A DNA stretch of 64,000 nucleotides, taken from Desulfopila sp. IMCC35008. GTDB lineage: Bacteria; Desulfobacterota; Desulfobulbia; Desulfobulbales; Desulfocapsaceae. Below are positions 62,707-64,000 of this stretch, piece after piece. Every line of letters begins with the position of its first letter. The first letter of the stretch is position 1. Made by a program: the position numbers and the translations under genes. Location of the stretch: NCBI RefSeq assembly GCF_010646885.2, contig NZ_CP050700.1, forward strand, positions 4,676,501-4,740,500, in the 5' to 3' direction. The notes below the pieces were generated by a model. It had not been told where the DNA came from and searched no databases. It saw only the letters and a list, made by a program, of their open reading frames with translations.

Positions 62707-64000
62707 TACAAGAACATTCTCCCCTGCTGACCGACCTTTACCAACTGACCATGATGCAGGCCTATTATGACAAGGGTATGCAGGAGGAAGCGGTCTTTGA
62801 GTTCTTCTTTCGCGACTTCCCGGATAACAGGCGTTTCCTGATTGCCTGTGGCTTGCAGCAGGCCCTGCAGTACCTGGAAAGTATACAGTTTAGCGATGAG
62901 GATATCGACTACCTCAGGCGGGACGGCAGGTTTCACGACACGTTCCTCAACCAACTGCGGGAATTCTCCTTTACCGGCGATATCCATGCCATGGCCGAGG
63001 GAACCATCTTTTTTTCTCACGAACCCATCCTGAGGGTGACGGCACCGTTGCCCCAGGCGCAACTGGTCGAGACGCGGCTTATCAACATCCTGCAGTTTCA
63101 GACCATGATTGCCTCCAAAGCGGCTCGAATGACCCGTTTGCTCCCGGATACGTTGTTGATCGATTACGGACTGCGTCGATCCCACGGAGCAGAAGCAGGG
63201 GTCATGGCCGCCCGAGGTGCATACTGCGGAGGCTTTGCAGGCACAGCTACGGTACTGGCGGGCAAAATGTTTAACATTCCCACCTACGGAACCATGGCCC
63301 ATTCTTTTATCCAGGCACACGACTCGGAAGAGGAGGCATTTTACGACTTTGCCACCAGTCATCCTGAAAACTGCGTGCTCCTGCTCGACACCTATAACAC
63401 CGAAAGGGCAGTTGAGAGGGTAGTGACACTAAGCCGGAAACTAAAGCAACAGGATATCACGATCAAGGGGGTACGACTCGACAGCGGCGATATGGTGCAA
63501 CTCTCCAAAAAAGTCCGCACTGTCCTCGATGAAAACGGTCTCCAGGAAATACTCATTTTCGCCAGCGGCGATATGGATGAGTACAGTCTGCAGAAATTTG
63601 TCGACAATAATGCCCCCGTGGACGGATTTGGGATAGGTTCAAAACTCACAACTTCCGCCGACCACCCCTATTTTGACTGCGCCTATAAACTGGTAGAGTT
63701 TAAGGGAAGAGGAAGAAGGAAGCTTGCTGAGAGCAAATCCACATGGCCCGGCAGGAAACAGGTATTTCGTTCCTTCTCCAAATTTTCAAAGTTTGCGGGG
63801 GACATCCTCGGCCTGACAGATGAACAGCATGGCAGCACATCCCTCATTCACCACTACATGAAAAATGGAAAAACAATCACCCCCCTGCCACCACTGGAGG
63901 AGGCAAGAGCCTTTGCCATGGAACAGATGCGGCAACTCCCTGCTGACATTGACAGGTCCGCATACCGGTATCCGGTTACCCCATCAGAAAAACTTGAAGA
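62703..64000 (+). CDS. pncB: Nicotinate phosphoribosyltransferase (3' partial)
   Basis: Makes nicotinate mononucleotide from nicotinate and PRPP, the step after nicotinamidase. The frame is open for 432 codons to the window end, so the C-terminus is missing. The N-terminus LLTDLYQLTMMQAYYDKGM, the segment LIDYGLRRSHGAEAG near residue 155, KGVRLDSGDM near residue 258 and GFGIGSKLTTS near residue 305 are family hallmarks. The start overlaps the nicotinamidase stop. Together they form the salvage pair for NAD. Confidence 0.94.
   Translation, partial: MIQEHSPLLTDLYQLTMMQAYYDKGMQEEAVFEFFFRDFPDNRRFLIACGLQQALQYLESIQFSDEDIDYLRRDGRFHDTFLNQLREFSFTGDIHAMAEGTIFFSHEPILRVTAPLPQAQLVETRLINILQFQTMIASKAARMTRLLPDTLLIDYGLRRSHGAEAGVMAARGAYCGGFAGTATVLAGKMFNIPTYGTMAHSFIQAHDSEEEAFYDFATSHPENCVLLLDTYNTERAVERVVTLSRKLKQQDITIKGVRLDSGDMVQLSKKVRTVLDENGLQEILIFASGDMDEYSLQKFVDNNAPVDGFGIGSKLTTSADHPYFDCAYKLVEFKGRGRRKLAESKSTWPGRKQVFRSFSKFSKFAGDILGLTDEQHGSTSLIHHYMKNGKTITPLPPLEEARAFAMEQMRQLPADIDRSAYRYPVTPSEKLE

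Noticed and set aside
62568..63362. 264-codon frame antisense to the NAD-salvage genes
   Set aside because: Fully overlaps pncA and pncB, whose catalytic motifs are clear.

Overview
The window looks like about 64 kb of chromosome from an anaerobic, probably marine, Gram-negative bacterium of the sulfate-reducer type (Desulfobulbales-like Desulfobacterota). This placement is an inference from gene content: GlpABC-type glycerol-3-phosphate oxidation with an HdrD-like iron-sulfur subunit, a lactate permease, rubrerythrin, TAXI-TRAP uptake, a nickel-pincer (LarC) gene and a type I secretion outer-membrane channel. There is no rRNA, tRNA, CRISPR array, insertion sequence or prophage that I can see.

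Layout. (1) 1-11.5 kb, carbon uptake and oxidation: the end of a glycerol ABC transporter operon (DUF2160 membrane protein, binding protein), glycerol kinase, an OsmC protein, a lactate permease after a 0.9-kb non-coding gap, then glpA-glpB-glpC. (2) 11.5-13.1 kb, reverse strand: rubrerythrin, a small Cys protein and an ICMT-like membrane methyltransferase. (3) 13.4-39.2 kb, the dominant feature: a complete Lap-type adhesin locus. Two tandem giant LapA-like adhesins (3387 and about 2135 residues), each with an N-terminal retention module and a LapG-type di-alanine cleavage site, are followed by a LuxR-type regulator with a degenerate receiver, the type I secretion adaptor and ABC exporter (LapC, LapB), a small conserved protein, the c-di-GMP receptor LapD, the periplasmic protease LapG and the TolC-like LapE. 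(4) 39.4-47.2 kb: quinone oxidoreductase, a previously unlisted 48-residue gene, plsY, an HD-GYP response regulator, universal stress protein, and a fused TRAP permease with its TAXI binding protein. (5) 47.6-50.7 kb: def-fmt-larC-pgpA operon. (6) 51-55 kb: a K+ channel fused to RCK and receiver domains, a decayed DUF4442 thioesterase-like gene, a GNAT acetyltransferase and an acyl-CoA synthetase. (7) 55.2-60.2 kb: a GntR/FCD regulator followed by an apparently co-transcribed ATP-grasp ligase, a KamA-like radical SAM aminomutase and an M20 peptidase, with the same TGTCGACAAT operator-like site before the regulator and before the operon. (8) 60.4-64 kb: a secreted 5'-nucleotidase, then nicotinamidase and nicotinate phosphoribosyltransferase (NAD salvage), the last one cut by the window end.

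How it fits together. In the Lap system, high c-di-GMP bound to LapD sequesters LapG, so the adhesins stay plugged in the LapE pore; low c-di-GMP frees LapG, which cuts the di-alanine site and releases them. All of these parts are present here. The HD-GYP regulator encoded 2.3 kb upstream of lapE could lower c-di-GMP, but that link is speculative. The strongest candidate for an undescribed pathway is the GntR / ATP-grasp / KamA-like / M20 cluster, which has the parts to make or break a beta-amino-acid-containing amide. Its substrate cannot be told from sequence.
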